Source of the DNA: Streptomyces sp. SN-593
Lineage (GTDB): Bacteria > Actinomycetota > Actinomycetes > Streptomycetales > Streptomycetaceae
Reading direction: 5' to 3'
NCBI RefSeq assembly: GCF_016756395.1
Contig: NZ_AP018365.1
Location: 7,444,001-7,508,000, forward strand
Length of the DNA: 64,000 nt
In this document: positions 51,162-59,506 of the stretch, one piece after another
Numbering within the stretch: the stretch's first letter is position 1
Layout: each line of letters begins with the position of its first letter
Notes under the pieces: generated by a model
What the model was told of the DNA's origin: nothing
Database searches by the model: none
What the model saw: the letters and a program-made list of their open reading frames with translations, nothing else
Program-made: the position numbers and the translations under genes

Positions 51162-52799
51162 TCACCCCACCCAGGGGGCGATGCCCGCTTCGACTGCGTC
51201 CGGGGCCGCCGACCCCACCCACGCGAAGTAGCCGTCCGGCCGGACCAGCGCGGCCTCGCCCGAGGCCGGGACGGGCACGTCCCCGGCGGTCAGCCGTGCC
51301 ACCACCAGGCGGTCCGCGCGCGGGTCGGCATCCGCCGGCGCCCCGACGTCCGTGCCTGACGCACGGCTCGCGCCGTCCGTCCCGTCCGCACCGTCCCCGC
51401 CGGGCGTACCGGCCGTGCCGGATTCCGTCGCGCCTGACGTCTCCGCCGGCGGCAGAACCAGTACGAACCGGCCCTCGCGGAGGACTTCGTAGAGCCGTCC
51501 CCGGTCCAGCGCCAGGTCCGGCGCACGTCGGCCCGCCTGACGGTGGGACCCGCGCGGGGCCGGGTAGGAGTAGCCGACGCCGGTGATCTCCCCGACGGCC
51601 TGCCGTGTCACCGGCCCGACGTGGGTGACGACCAGCTTGCGCACGGTGCGCAGCGCGACCTCCAGCGGGTTGTGGGCCATCGCGAGCCGCAGGTTCAGGC
51701 CGCTGCTGCGCAGGACCGCGCGGCCGATCGGGTGCCGCTCGGTGTGGTAGCTGTCCAGCAGCGTGTCACCGGCCCGGCCGCCGAGCACCGCCGCGAGCTT
51801 CCAGCCGAGGTTCGCGGCGTCCTGGAGGCCGGTGTTCATGCCCTGCCCGCCGGCCGGCGAGTGCTGGTGCGCGGCGTCGCCGGCGAGCAGCACCCGGCCG
51901 ACCCGGTACCGGGGCACCTGCCGCTCGTCGCTGTGGAACCGGGACAGCCAGCGCGGGTCGTGCATGCCGAAGTCGCTGCCGAAGGCCCGCTCGATGATCG
52001 ACCGCAGCTCCTCGAACTCCAGCGGTGCGTCGTCGGGTTCGCCGCGGTGGGCCCGGTCCCAGCCGCCGACGCGCCACCAGCCGTCGCCGAAGGGCGCGAT
52101 GAAGCCGAACGCGTCCCCCGTCCCGTGTACCCGTACCACCAGCTCCGGCCGCTCGGTGAACCTGACGTCGGCCAGCGCGACCGAGCGGATGACCACCTTG
52201 CCGGGGAAGGGCAGCCCCAGCGCCTCGCGCACCGCGCTGCGCACCCCGTCGGCGCCCACCAGGTACGACGCGTGTACGGTGCGCACGGCGCCCTCGCCCT
52301 CCTCCTCGTCGCGGCCACCGTCGCCGCCGGCGGTGTCCCGCACCGACACCGTGACCTTGTCGGCGTCCTGCGCGACGCCGACGACCCGCGCGCCGTAGCG
52401 GATCGTGGCGCCGTTCTCCTCCGCCCGCCGCAGCAGCAGCTTCTCCACCTCGTACTGCGGGGTGACCAGGAGGAAGGGGTAGCGGGACGGCAACCGCCCG
52501 ATGTCGAACGGGACCGCGCCGAACAACCGCAGCTCGCGGATGACCTGGCCGGTGGGGACCAACTCGTCCGCCAGGCCGCGGGCGTCGAGGACTTCGAGCG
52601 TACGGGCGTGCACCCCGAAGGCGCGGGTGAGGTTGCTGACGCCTTCCGGGCGTCTTTCGAGCACCTCCACGGCCACACCCGCCGCCGCGAGGTCGCCGGC
52701 GAGCAGCAATCCGGTCGGGCCGGCGCCGGCCACCACCACCGGTACCGGGCGGGCGGCGGCTGCGCCGCGGTCGGAGTGCGGCCGATCTTCCTGGGACAT
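51162..52799 (-). CDS. FAD-dependent monooxygenase (RebC/MhpA-like), third oxygenase of the cluster
   Basis: 545 aa. VVVAGAGPTGLLLAGDLAAA, TRAFGVHARTLEVLDARGLA, YLVGADGVRSAVREALGLPF, VLLAGDAAHQHSPAGGQGMN, TGLQDAANLGWKLAAVLGG, SYHTERHPIGRAVL. Differs from the other two oxygenases in the middle (GDGWWRVGGWDRAH), so it is a different subfamily. C-terminal domain interrupted by a Gly/Asp/Thr/Ala-rich linker (SGTAGTPGGDGADGTDGASR) at the same place as the repeat in the oxygenase at 44329. Marks the right edge of the cluster. Confidence 0.88.
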   Translation of the reverse strand: MSQEDRPHSDRGAAAARPVPVVVAGAGPTGLLLAGDLAAAGVAVEVLERRPEGVSNLTRAFGVHARTLEVLDARGLADELVPTGQVIRELRLFGAVPFDIGRLPSRYPFLLVTPQYEVEKLLLRRAEENGATIRYGARVVGVAQDADKVTVSVRDTAGGDGGRDEEEGEGAVRTVHASYLVGADGVRSAVREALGLPFPGKVVIRSVALADVRFTERPELVVRVHGTGDAFGFIAPFGDGWWRVGGWDRAHRGEPDDAPLEFEELRSIIERAFGSDFGMHDPRWLSRFHSDERQVPRYRVGRVLLAGDAAHQHSPAGGQGMNTGLQDAANLGWKLAAVLGGRAGDTLLDSYHTERHPIGRAVLRSSGLNLRLAMAHNPLEVALRTVRKLVVTHVGPVTRQAVGEITGVGYSYPAPRGSHRQAGRRAPDLALDRGRLYEVLREGRFVLVLPPAETSGATESGTAGTPGGDGADGTDGASRASGTDVGAPADADPRADRLVVARLTAGDVPVPASGEAALVRPDGYFAWVGSAAPDAVEAGIAPWVG

Positions 52800-52964
52800 G
52801 CGTGACTCGCTTCCTGAAGAAGGGGACGACAGGAGCCGGTCCGGGGCCGGCGGCGCGGTCGGGGCGGCACGGCGGGCGGGAAGGAGAACGGCCGGGGGCC
52901 GCCGCGGGCGGGCGCGGGCGGCCGCGGAGCCGGCTCGTGACGCATCCCATCCTGCTCCGCGTCT

Positions 52965-53140
52965 GTGAACCCCGTACTGCGACGGCGTGTCAGCCCGCGC
53001 GGGCACGCGAGCGCCGCCACGGCGGGCGTGACGGCGTTCGTGGTCGTGCGGCATGCACGGGCACAGGCCGAGCACTTTCTCGCCTTCGTCGGCATAGCAG
53101 CGGCCCTCATCTGTCACCGCCGCCTCAGCGGCCACAGCAA
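52965..53140 (+). mobile_element. Possible IS5-like transposase C-terminal scrap
   Basis: Short rightward frame with RHARAQAEHFLAFVGIAAAL and ICHRRLSGH, like the last helices of IS5-type transposases (xxFLxLxxAxICxRRL). No other transposase parts nearby. The rest of 52800-53152 holds no recognisable gene, though it must include the leader of the leftward oxygenase. Confidence 0.3.
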
Positions 53141-53152
53141 GGTGACAGTGCC

Positions 53153-53404
53153 TCAGCCGCCGAGCCAATGCGCAACACTGTCCGGCTCCAGCACCGGGTC
53201 GGCCCACGCGGGGTGGCGGAACACCGGACGCTTCGACATCCGACCGCCCGCGTCATCGACCAGCGTCGTCCGTACGCGAGGCGTGAGTCGAATCCGATAA
53301 CTCAGACCCTCCACCTCGACGACGCCACAGTCGCCGGCATCGGCATCCAGCACTGCCCCCGCAGTAAGACTCCACGTCCACCCGTCCTTGGCAGCCAGAT
53401 ACAT
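53153..53404 (-). CDS. Hypothetical small protein
   Basis: 84 aa: MYLAAKDGWTWSLTAGAVLD, GVVEVEGLSYRIRLTPRVRT, then FRHPAWADPVLEPDSVAHWL. Reads like a short beta-strand-rich protein or the end of a longer one; the frame stays open upstream to 53617 without family features. No known domain. May be a remnant of the disturbed boundary. Confidence 0.35.
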   Translation of the reverse strand: MYLAAKDGWTWSLTAGAVLDADAGDCGVVEVEGLSYRIRLTPRVRTTLVDDAGGRMSKRPVFRHPAWADPVLEPDSVAHWLGG

Positions 53405-53675
53405 CCGGACCTCGAGAGCCCGCTCGCGATCTGCGCGCACCTGCCGCGTCGTCGTCGGTCGCCGATTCCCCCGCGCCGCACGGCGATGGGGGAGCGCCGG
53501 ACCCCTCTCCTCCATCCACGGAGATCCAGACGCAAGCCCCTGGCCGGCTCTTCGTGCGCAGGGTGAGAAGGGCGGGATCTCGGCCCGCGGTGCGAGGAAA
53601 GTCTCATGTGTCCGCAAGATGATCGGAGTCCGAAAAGTCTTGACCGGCGAGTCGGTCGTTTGGTGAGGTGCTTAC

Positions 53676-53753
53676 GTGAACGAGCAACTCGTCCTGACCC
53701 GACGCCGCCATATCGATCTTGCGCGCGTCGCCGGCATGTTCTGTCGCCGCTGA
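53676..53753 (+). CDS. Leader peptide (cysteine/sulfur-type attenuator uORF)
   Basis: 25 codons: VNEQLVLTRRRHIDLARVAG then MFCRR and TGA. GTGAGG ribosome site 7 bp upstream of GTG. Matches the small actinobacterial 'putative leader peptides' with RRHxDLxRV...C that precede sulfur-assimilation and LLM/ABC operons, where ribosome stalling at the cysteine codon is thought to control the downstream genes. Followed by a 430-bp leader before the ABC operon at 54184. Too short for ordinary gene finders. Confidence 0.7.
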   Translation: MNEQLVLTRRRHIDLARVAGMFCRR

Positions 53754-54183
53754 TTCGTCGGTGCACGCCAGCGGGGTGTGTCTGGAAGCGCGGCCGTATC
53801 CGGGGAGCGTCCTCTTCGGGGGTGGGACGTCCGCATCGCCACTCCACCCTGTGATCTCCCCGGTGGCTTGACCTGGAGCGGCCCGGGCCGCGGCGCGTTC
53901 GCCTTACCCGCCTTCCGAGGCCGGCCCGCTCTCCCTGCCTCCTGCGGCGAATGGGGGAGACGGCCGTCGGCCGCGCGCTGCCCGGCGCGATGGCCGTTGC
54001 CATGACCCTGACTCTGCCGTGCGTGCTCCGGGGAGCCCCGAACGACCCTTATGTGAACGCCGCATGTCGTGTGTCCGTTCGCCCTGGAAATGTATCCGTT
54101 GAATAGTTAACGTATCCACAGCGCGAATAGAGTCGACGTTTCACTCCGTTCGTGTCCGATCGAGTCGGATGGGAAGGGAGCCC
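53754..54183 (+). other. Long leader of the ABC operon
   Basis: No gene found. Lies between the leader peptide and the ABC ATPase start, and contains the double GTATCC site at 54092-54117. A defined terminator/antiterminator pair was not resolved by eye. Confidence 0.45.
54091..54120. promoter_or_regulatory. Candidate GntR operator before the ABC operon
   Basis: Two GTATCC half-sites, 54092-54097 and 54112-54117, exactly 20 bp apart (two helical turns), around AT-rich GTTGAATAGTTAAC. The same half-site builds the palindrome beside the GntR gene at 63233-63268, suggesting shared control. Confidence 0.5.
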
Positions 54184-55836
54184 ATGTCCATCAAGACGAC
54201 CGATGAGCCGCTGCTCGACATCGCCGGGCTCTCCGTGGGATTCCGCCTGGGTGACGGGCGGGTCGAAGCGCTACGTGACGTCACGTTCCAGGTCGCGGCG
54301 GGCGAGACGGTTGCGGTCGTCGGCGAGTCGGGGTCCGGCAAGTCGACTCTGACCCGGGCGATCCTCGGCGTCCTGCCGGACAACGCCGAGACTGCGGCCC
54401 GAAGGCTGCACTACCGGGGCGAGGATCTGCTCGGTCTGCCGGAACACGAGGCTGACCGCCTGCGTGGTTCGCAGATGGGTCTGGTGCCGCAGGACCCGTT
54501 GGCCGGTCTGGATCCTCTCGTCCGTGCGGGCCGGCAGGTCAGTGAAGCGCCTTACTACCACGGCATGATCCGTCGCCGGGAACGGCACGCGACCGCGGTC
54601 GACGCACTGGAGAAGGCCGGCCTGCCCCGGCCCGGGGAAAGCGCCCGCCGCTACCCGGTGGAGCTGTCCGGCGGCATGCGGCAGCGGGTTCAGATCGCGG
54701 CTGCCATGGCCACGCGGCCGCGGCTGCTCATCGCCGACGAGCCGACCTCGGCCTTGGACGTGACGGTGCAACGCCGAGTGCTGGACCGGCTGAAATCGCT
54801 GGTGGACGAGGACGGTGTGGCGCTGCTGTTCGTCACCCACGACCTCGCCCTGGCCTCCGAGCGAGCCCACCGCATCCTCGTCCTGTACCGGGGGCAGCTC
54901 GTGGAGGAGGGCACCGCCCGACAGGTGTTGCACGAGCCGCGGCACGCGTACACCCGCCGGCTGGTGGCCGCCGCGGCCCGTTCGGGCTCTGTGCGGCCGG
55001 ACCGCACCCGAGCCGTGCGACAGGGCGCACCGCAGATCGAGCTGAGGAACGTCACCAAGGTGCACCGGACCCGGGACGACAGCGGCCGTCGCGTACGCCG
55101 CAGCGCGGTCGACGCGGTGTCCGTGTCGGTCGCCCGGGGCGAGACGCTCGGCGTGGTGGGAGAGTCCGGCAGCGGGAAGACCACACTCGCGCGCACCATA
55201 CTGCGGCTGACCCGCCCCGACGCCGGCACCGTGCACTACGCCGGCCAGGACGTCAGCCGCATCCGCGGCGCCGGACTGCGCCGCTACCGGCGACTGATCC
55301 AGCCGGTGTTCCAGGACCCGTCCGCCTCGCTGAACCCGAGGTTCTCGGTGTTCGACGCGGTTGCCGAGCCCATGGTCATCCGCCGGTCCGGCGACGAGGG
55401 CGAGCGGCGCGCCAAGGTCGCGGCCCTGCTGGAGCAGGTCGGACTCGCCCCCGGCATCGCCGACCGCGCCTGCACAGAGCTCTCCGGCGGCCAGAAGCAG
55501 CGCGTCGCCATCGCCCGGGCGCTTGGCGCGGGCCCCGAGACGCTGGTGCTCGACGAGGTCGTCTCCGCCCTCGACGTGCTCGTGCAGGCCCAGATCCTCG
55601 ACCTCCTCACCGACCTCCAGCGCCAACTGCGACTGACGTACGTCTTCATCTCGCACGACCTGTCCGTGATCCGGCAGATCGCGGACCACGTGCTGGTCAT
55701 GCGGGACGGCAGAGCCGTCGAATACGGCCCCACCGAAGCGACGTTCGCCGCCCCGGACCACCCCTACACCCGGCAACTGCTGTCCGCCGTCCCGGTCGCC
55801 GACTTCTCGTCGGACCCGGGCGCGGACCCGAGCTGA
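54184..55836 (+). CDS. Peptide-type ABC transporter, fused double ATPase (DppD-DppF-like)
   Basis: 550 aa, two ABC domains. First: VVGESGSGKSTLTRAILGVL, LSGGMRQRVQIAAAMA, LLIADEPTSALDVTVQ. Second: VVGESGSGKTTLARTILRLT, LSGGQKQRVAIARALGAG, LVLDEVVSALDVLVQ. ATG 54184 has GGGAAGGGAG just upstream. Unusually the ATPase is the first gene of the operon, ahead of the binding protein. Confidence 0.92.
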   Translation: MSIKTTDEPLLDIAGLSVGFRLGDGRVEALRDVTFQVAAGETVAVVGESGSGKSTLTRAILGVLPDNAETAARRLHYRGEDLLGLPEHEADRLRGSQMGLVPQDPLAGLDPLVRAGRQVSEAPYYHGMIRRRERHATAVDALEKAGLPRPGESARRYPVELSGGMRQRVQIAAAMATRPRLLIADEPTSALDVTVQRRVLDRLKSLVDEDGVALLFVTHDLALASERAHRILVLYRGQLVEEGTARQVLHEPRHAYTRRLVAAAARSGSVRPDRTRAVRQGAPQIELRNVTKVHRTRDDSGRRVRRSAVDAVSVSVARGETLGVVGESGSGKTTLARTILRLTRPDAGTVHYAGQDVSRIRGAGLRRYRRLIQPVFQDPSASLNPRFSVFDAVAEPMVIRRSGDEGERRAKVAALLEQVGLAPGIADRACTELSGGQKQRVAIARALGAGPETLVLDEVVSALDVLVQAQILDLLTDLQRQLRLTYVFISHDLSVIRQIADHVLVMRDGRAVEYGPTEATFAAPDHPYTRQLLSAVPVADFSSDPGADPS

Positions 55837-55868
55837 CCCCGCCCCTACCGAACGAGACGAGAACGACC

Positions 55869-57461
55869 ATGAGCACTACTTCCCGGACCAGAGCGACCGC
55901 GGGACTCGCCACGGCGGTGGCCCTGGTGTGCCTGGCCGCCTGCACGGCCAACCGCAGCTCTGCCTCGGGAAGCGGCGGCTCCGCTGCGACCGACTCGGTC
56001 TTCACCATGCCGCTGAGCACCTCCGTGTCGGCCGATCCGGTGCAGAGCACCGACATCGGCAACCTCAAGATCATCCGTGCGGCCTACGAGGGCCTTGTCA
56101 ACGAGAAGGCCGGCACCTACGACGTCGAACCGGGCCTGGCCGCGAAGTGGACCACGACCGACAACAAGACGTGGACCTTCACGCTCCGCCAGGGAGTGAA
56201 GTTCGCCGACGGCACCGCGTTCACCGCCGACGCCGTCGTGACGAACTTCGCCCGCTACAAGAAGCTTGGCGGCCAGGTCGGCAGCCTGCTCGACGGCGTC
56301 GAGTCGATCACGGCCCCGGACGCGGGCACAGTGAAGATCACCCTGGCCACCGCCGACAGCGGGTTCATCGACTACCTTCCCATGGCCGTGATCGTCTCGC
56401 CGAAGGCGCTCTCCGCGCACGCCTCCGACAGCGCCAAGGCATGGCTCTCCGAGAACACCGACGGCACCGGCCCCTACCAGACCGCTGCCCCGCTCACCGG
56501 CTCCACCCGGGAGCTGGTGCGGAACACCGGCTACTGGGGCGGTTGGTCGGGCCGTCACGTATCCAAGATCGTGTTCACCGCGCCCGCCGACAACGCGACC
56601 GCGCTGGAGGAACTGGAACGCGGTGACATCGACCGGGTCGAGAACATCCCGCTGGCGCCGTACCTCGCACAACTGCGGGGCAACAAGGACGTCTCGGTGT
56701 ACCAGGCCGCCGGCACCCAGATCGACGAGATCCAGATGAACACCCAGCACGGCCCCCTGGCGAACAAGCTGCTGCGCCAGGCCGTCACATACGCCTACGA
56801 CTACCAGGCGGCGATCAAGGCCGCGTACGACGGTGCCGCCACCGTGCCGGCGGGCGGACTGCCGACCGGCTTCTCGGGGGCCGACTCCTCTCTGACGCCC
56901 TACCGGCAGGACCTGGCGAAGGCGAAGGAACTGCTCGCGCAGTCCGGGAAGAAGAACGTCACCCTGACGGTGTGGTGGGACGAGGCGGACAACGTCGCCT
57001 TCGAGAAGGCCGAGACCCTGGTGCTGAAGTCCTCGCTCGCCGCCATCGGGATCAAGGTCGACATCGTCGGCACGAGCTTCCAGGCGATGTCGAAGGCCGC
57101 GGCCTCGCCGAGCAACTCACCGGACTTCAACTTCCTGTGGCACGGCGCGATCACCGCCGATCCCGTCGAGTACCTGGGCGGCTACTTCCAAGCGAAGTAC
57201 ATCGGCGGCTACAACTGGTCGTTCTACAAGAGCACGGCCTTCGACACCGCACTGGCCAAGGCGAGCGCGGCCACCTCCACCAGCGCCCGCGACCAGGCCC
57301 TGGACCAGGCGCAGCAGGACCTCAGGGACGACGCCCCCGCGCTGTTCGTCGCGACGCCGAAGAAGATCGAGGTCGTCAACTCGCGGTTCACCGGGTTCAC
57401 GGTCCACCCCATCGACTACGGCTACGACATCGACTTCTACGCACTGCGCCTGAAGTCCTGA
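55869..57461 (+). CDS. ABC transporter substrate-binding lipoprotein (family 5)
   Basis: 530 aa. Lipobox LVCLAACTA, then SBP_bac_5: FTMPLSTSVSADPVQSTDIG, NLKIIRAAYEGLVNEKAGTY, WTFTLRQGVKFADGTAFTAD, NTDGTGPYQTAAPLTGSTRE, NTQHGPLANKLLRQAVTYAY. Ribosome site GAACGAGACGAGAACG region. Binds a peptide-like or small organosulfur ligand outside the cell (inferred from neighbours). Confidence 0.91.
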   Translation: MSTTSRTRATAGLATAVALVCLAACTANRSSASGSGGSAATDSVFTMPLSTSVSADPVQSTDIGNLKIIRAAYEGLVNEKAGTYDVEPGLAAKWTTTDNKTWTFTLRQGVKFADGTAFTADAVVTNFARYKKLGGQVGSLLDGVESITAPDAGTVKITLATADSGFIDYLPMAVIVSPKALSAHASDSAKAWLSENTDGTGPYQTAAPLTGSTRELVRNTGYWGGWSGRHVSKIVFTAPADNATALEELERGDIDRVENIPLAPYLAQLRGNKDVSVYQAAGTQIDEIQMNTQHGPLANKLLRQAVTYAYDYQAAIKAAYDGAATVPAGGLPTGFSGADSSLTPYRQDLAKAKELLAQSGKKNVTLTVWWDEADNVAFEKAETLVLKSSLAAIGIKVDIVGTSFQAMSKAAASPSNSPDFNFLWHGAITADPVEYLGGYFQAKYIGGYNWSFYKSTAFDTALAKASAATSTSARDQALDQAQQDLRDDAPALFVATPKKIEVVNSRFTGFTVHPIDYGYDIDFYALRLKS

Positions 57462-57468
57462 CCCGTCC

Positions 57469-57506
57469 GCCGTCCGGAGCGGTGCAACGCCCCCGCTCCG
57501 GACGGC
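57469..57506. terminator. Intra-operon hairpin between binding-protein and permease genes
   Basis: 14-bp perfect stem GCCGTCCGGAGCGG with a 10-base loop, 8 bp after the binding-protein stop and 46 bp before the permease start. In such operons this kind of hairpin gives partial termination or protects the upstream mRNA, so binding protein exceeds permease. Confidence 0.8.
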
Positions 57507-57551
57507 CCGACCGTGTCCTGTCCGTCATCCCACGGAAAGCAAGACTGCCAG

Positions 57552-58571
57552 GTGGACTTCGCGCTATTGATCGTCAGGCGCCTGATCGGGCTCGTGTCCG
57601 TGATGCTCGGCATAGCCGTCGTCACGTTCGTCGTGACCCGTCTGGTCCCGTCCGATCCGGCCCGCCAGATCGCCGGCCTCGGCGCATCACCCCATGCGAT
57701 CCAACAGGTCCGGGTCCAACTCGGCCTCGACAAGCCGGTGCTGACGCAGTTCTGGTCCTACCTCGACGGCCTGGTCCACCTGGACTTCGGTACCTCCTAC
57801 GTCACCAACCACTCCGTGCTCTCGGACATCGGCGACCGCCTGCCCGCGACGCTGGAGCTGGCCTTCGTCGCCGTGCTCCTCTACGTCGTGATCTCCCTGC
57901 TGCTCGGCACCCTGGCCGCGGCGTCCCGCTCGCGTTGGCAGCAGAACACGATCCGGATCGCCACCCTGGCCGGATCGTCGATCCCGCCCTACTGGCTTGC
58001 ACTGGTGCTCCAGGTCGTCTTCTACTCCTTCCTCGGCTGGCTGCCCCCCGGGGGCCGACTGCCGATCGGCACGCTCCCGGACGCCCGGGTCACCGGGTTC
58101 TACCTGATCGACTCCACCATCGCCCTGGACCCGGCTACCTTCTGGAACGCCCTGCAGTGCCTGGTCCTGCCGGCGGCCAGCCTCGTGCTGACGAACGTCG
58201 GGAGCCTGACGCGCCTGGTGCGGGTCCAGGTACTCCAGGAGCGGTCGACCGACTACGTGTCCGTGCTGCGGGCACGCGGCATCGGCCGGCGCCGCATCAT
58301 GAGCCGGCACGTGCTGCCGAACGCGGTGAACCCCGTCGTCACGGTGGCCGGCATGCAGGTCGGCTTCCTGATCGGCGGGACGATCTACATCGAGAAGATC
58401 TTCCAGTGGCCCGGCCTCGGTTCCTACACCTGGGACGCCATCGTGGCCGGCGACTATCCGGCGGTGAGCGCGGTGGCGATCGTGCTCTCGGGCGTCTTCG
58501 TCCTGATCACCCTCGTCGTCGACGTACTCCAGTACCTCCTCGACCCGCGCGCGAGATTGGCCCGAGTCTGA
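57552..58571 (+). CDS. ABC transporter permease, DppB-like
   Basis: 339 aa from GTG 57552 (GGAAAG site 13 bp upstream); an in-frame start at 57513 would fall next to the hairpin. RRLIGLVSVMLGIAVVTFVV, RLVPSDPARQIAG, YLDGLVHLDFGTSYV, EAA loop YVSVLRARGIGRRRIMSRHV, EKIFQWPGLGSYTWDAIVAG. Ends TGATG with the next permease. Confidence 0.91.
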   Translation: MDFALLIVRRLIGLVSVMLGIAVVTFVVTRLVPSDPARQIAGLGASPHAIQQVRVQLGLDKPVLTQFWSYLDGLVHLDFGTSYVTNHSVLSDIGDRLPATLELAFVAVLLYVVISLLLGTLAAASRSRWQQNTIRIATLAGSSIPPYWLALVLQVVFYSFLGWLPPGGRLPIGTLPDARVTGFYLIDSTIALDPATFWNALQCLVLPAASLVLTNVGSLTRLVRVQVLQERSTDYVSVLRARGIGRRRIMSRHVLPNAVNPVVTVAGMQVGFLIGGTIYIEKIFQWPGLGSYTWDAIVAGDYPAVSAVAIVLSGVFVLITLVVDVLQYLLDPRARLARV

Positions 58572-59506
58572 TGCGTCCTCTGCGCCTGCCGAGCGCCACC
58601 CGCCCGAGAACCCGCCGCTTCTCCTACCGCCGCCTGTTCTTCGGGAACCTCGCGACCGGTGTCGGCACCGTCTGCGGGCTGGTCGTCCTGGTGTTCGTCA
58701 CCGTCGTCCCGCTCCTGTCCCCGTACGACCCCACCCGCCTTGACGCGTCGAACCGGCTGCTCGCCCCGTCCTGGTCGCACTGGCTGGGTACCGACGACCT
58801 GGGCCGGGACGTGCTGGTCCGCCTCGCCGAGGGCGGACGACTCTCGCTGGTCTGCGCCGTCGGCGCCGTCGCCTGCGCGGCCGTCCTGGGAGCGGTGGTC
58901 GGCGCGCTGTGCGGATACCTGGGCGGCGTGGTCGACGCCGTGCTGATGCGAGTCGCGGACGCGCTGCAGGGTTTCCCGCAGGTCCTGCTCGCCCTGCTCG
59001 TGGCCGCCGGGCTGGGCCGGGGCATGGCCGCGACGACGGCGGCGACCGCGGTCGCCTACTGGCCCTACTTCGCGAAGATCACGCGCGGACTGGTGCGGCA
59101 GGTGCGGGGGGCGCTGTACGTGCAGGCGGCCGTGGCCCAAGGCGCCGGAGTGGCCTACGTGCTGCGCCGCCACCTGCTGCCGCAGACCGCCACCGCGCTG
59201 TTCACCCAGGCGACGATGGCCGTCGGCGAGGCGATCGTCTTCATCTCCGGACTGTCGCTGATCGGCCTCGGCGCGCAGGAGCCCACGCCGGAGTGGGGCC
59301 TGATCATCGCCCAGAGCGCCGGATTCGTGCTCCAGGCGTGGTGGTACCCCACCTTCGCCGGTCTCGCGCTCTTCCTGGCCGTACTGTCGGCGAATCTCCT
59401 GGGGGACGCGCTGCGGGAGAATCTCGGTTTCGGCTCCGGGGCCGCGTCGCGCCGCGGAATCCGTCGCCGGACGCCTCCGCCGGCCGCCGTGGACGAGACG
59501 CTGTGA
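58571..59506 (+). CDS. ABC transporter permease, DppC-like
   Basis: 311 aa. SHWLGTDDLGRDVLVRLAEG, LQGFPQVLLALLVAAGLGRG, EAA loop LYVQAAVAQGAGVAYVLRRH, FISGLSLIGLGAQEPTPEWG. One-base overlap with dppB-like gene; GTGA overlap with the following flavoprotein gene. Confidence 0.91.
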   Translation: MRPLRLPSATRPRTRRFSYRRLFFGNLATGVGTVCGLVVLVFVTVVPLLSPYDPTRLDASNRLLAPSWSHWLGTDDLGRDVLVRLAEGGRLSLVCAVGAVACAAVLGAVVGALCGYLGGVVDAVLMRVADALQGFPQVLLALLVAAGLGRGMAATTAATAVAYWPYFAKITRGLVRQVRGALYVQAAVAQGAGVAYVLRRHLLPQTATALFTQATMAVGEAIVFISGLSLIGLGAQEPTPEWGLIIAQSAGFVLQAWWYPTFAGLALFLAVLSANLLGDALRENLGFGSGAASRRGIRRRTPPPAAVDETL

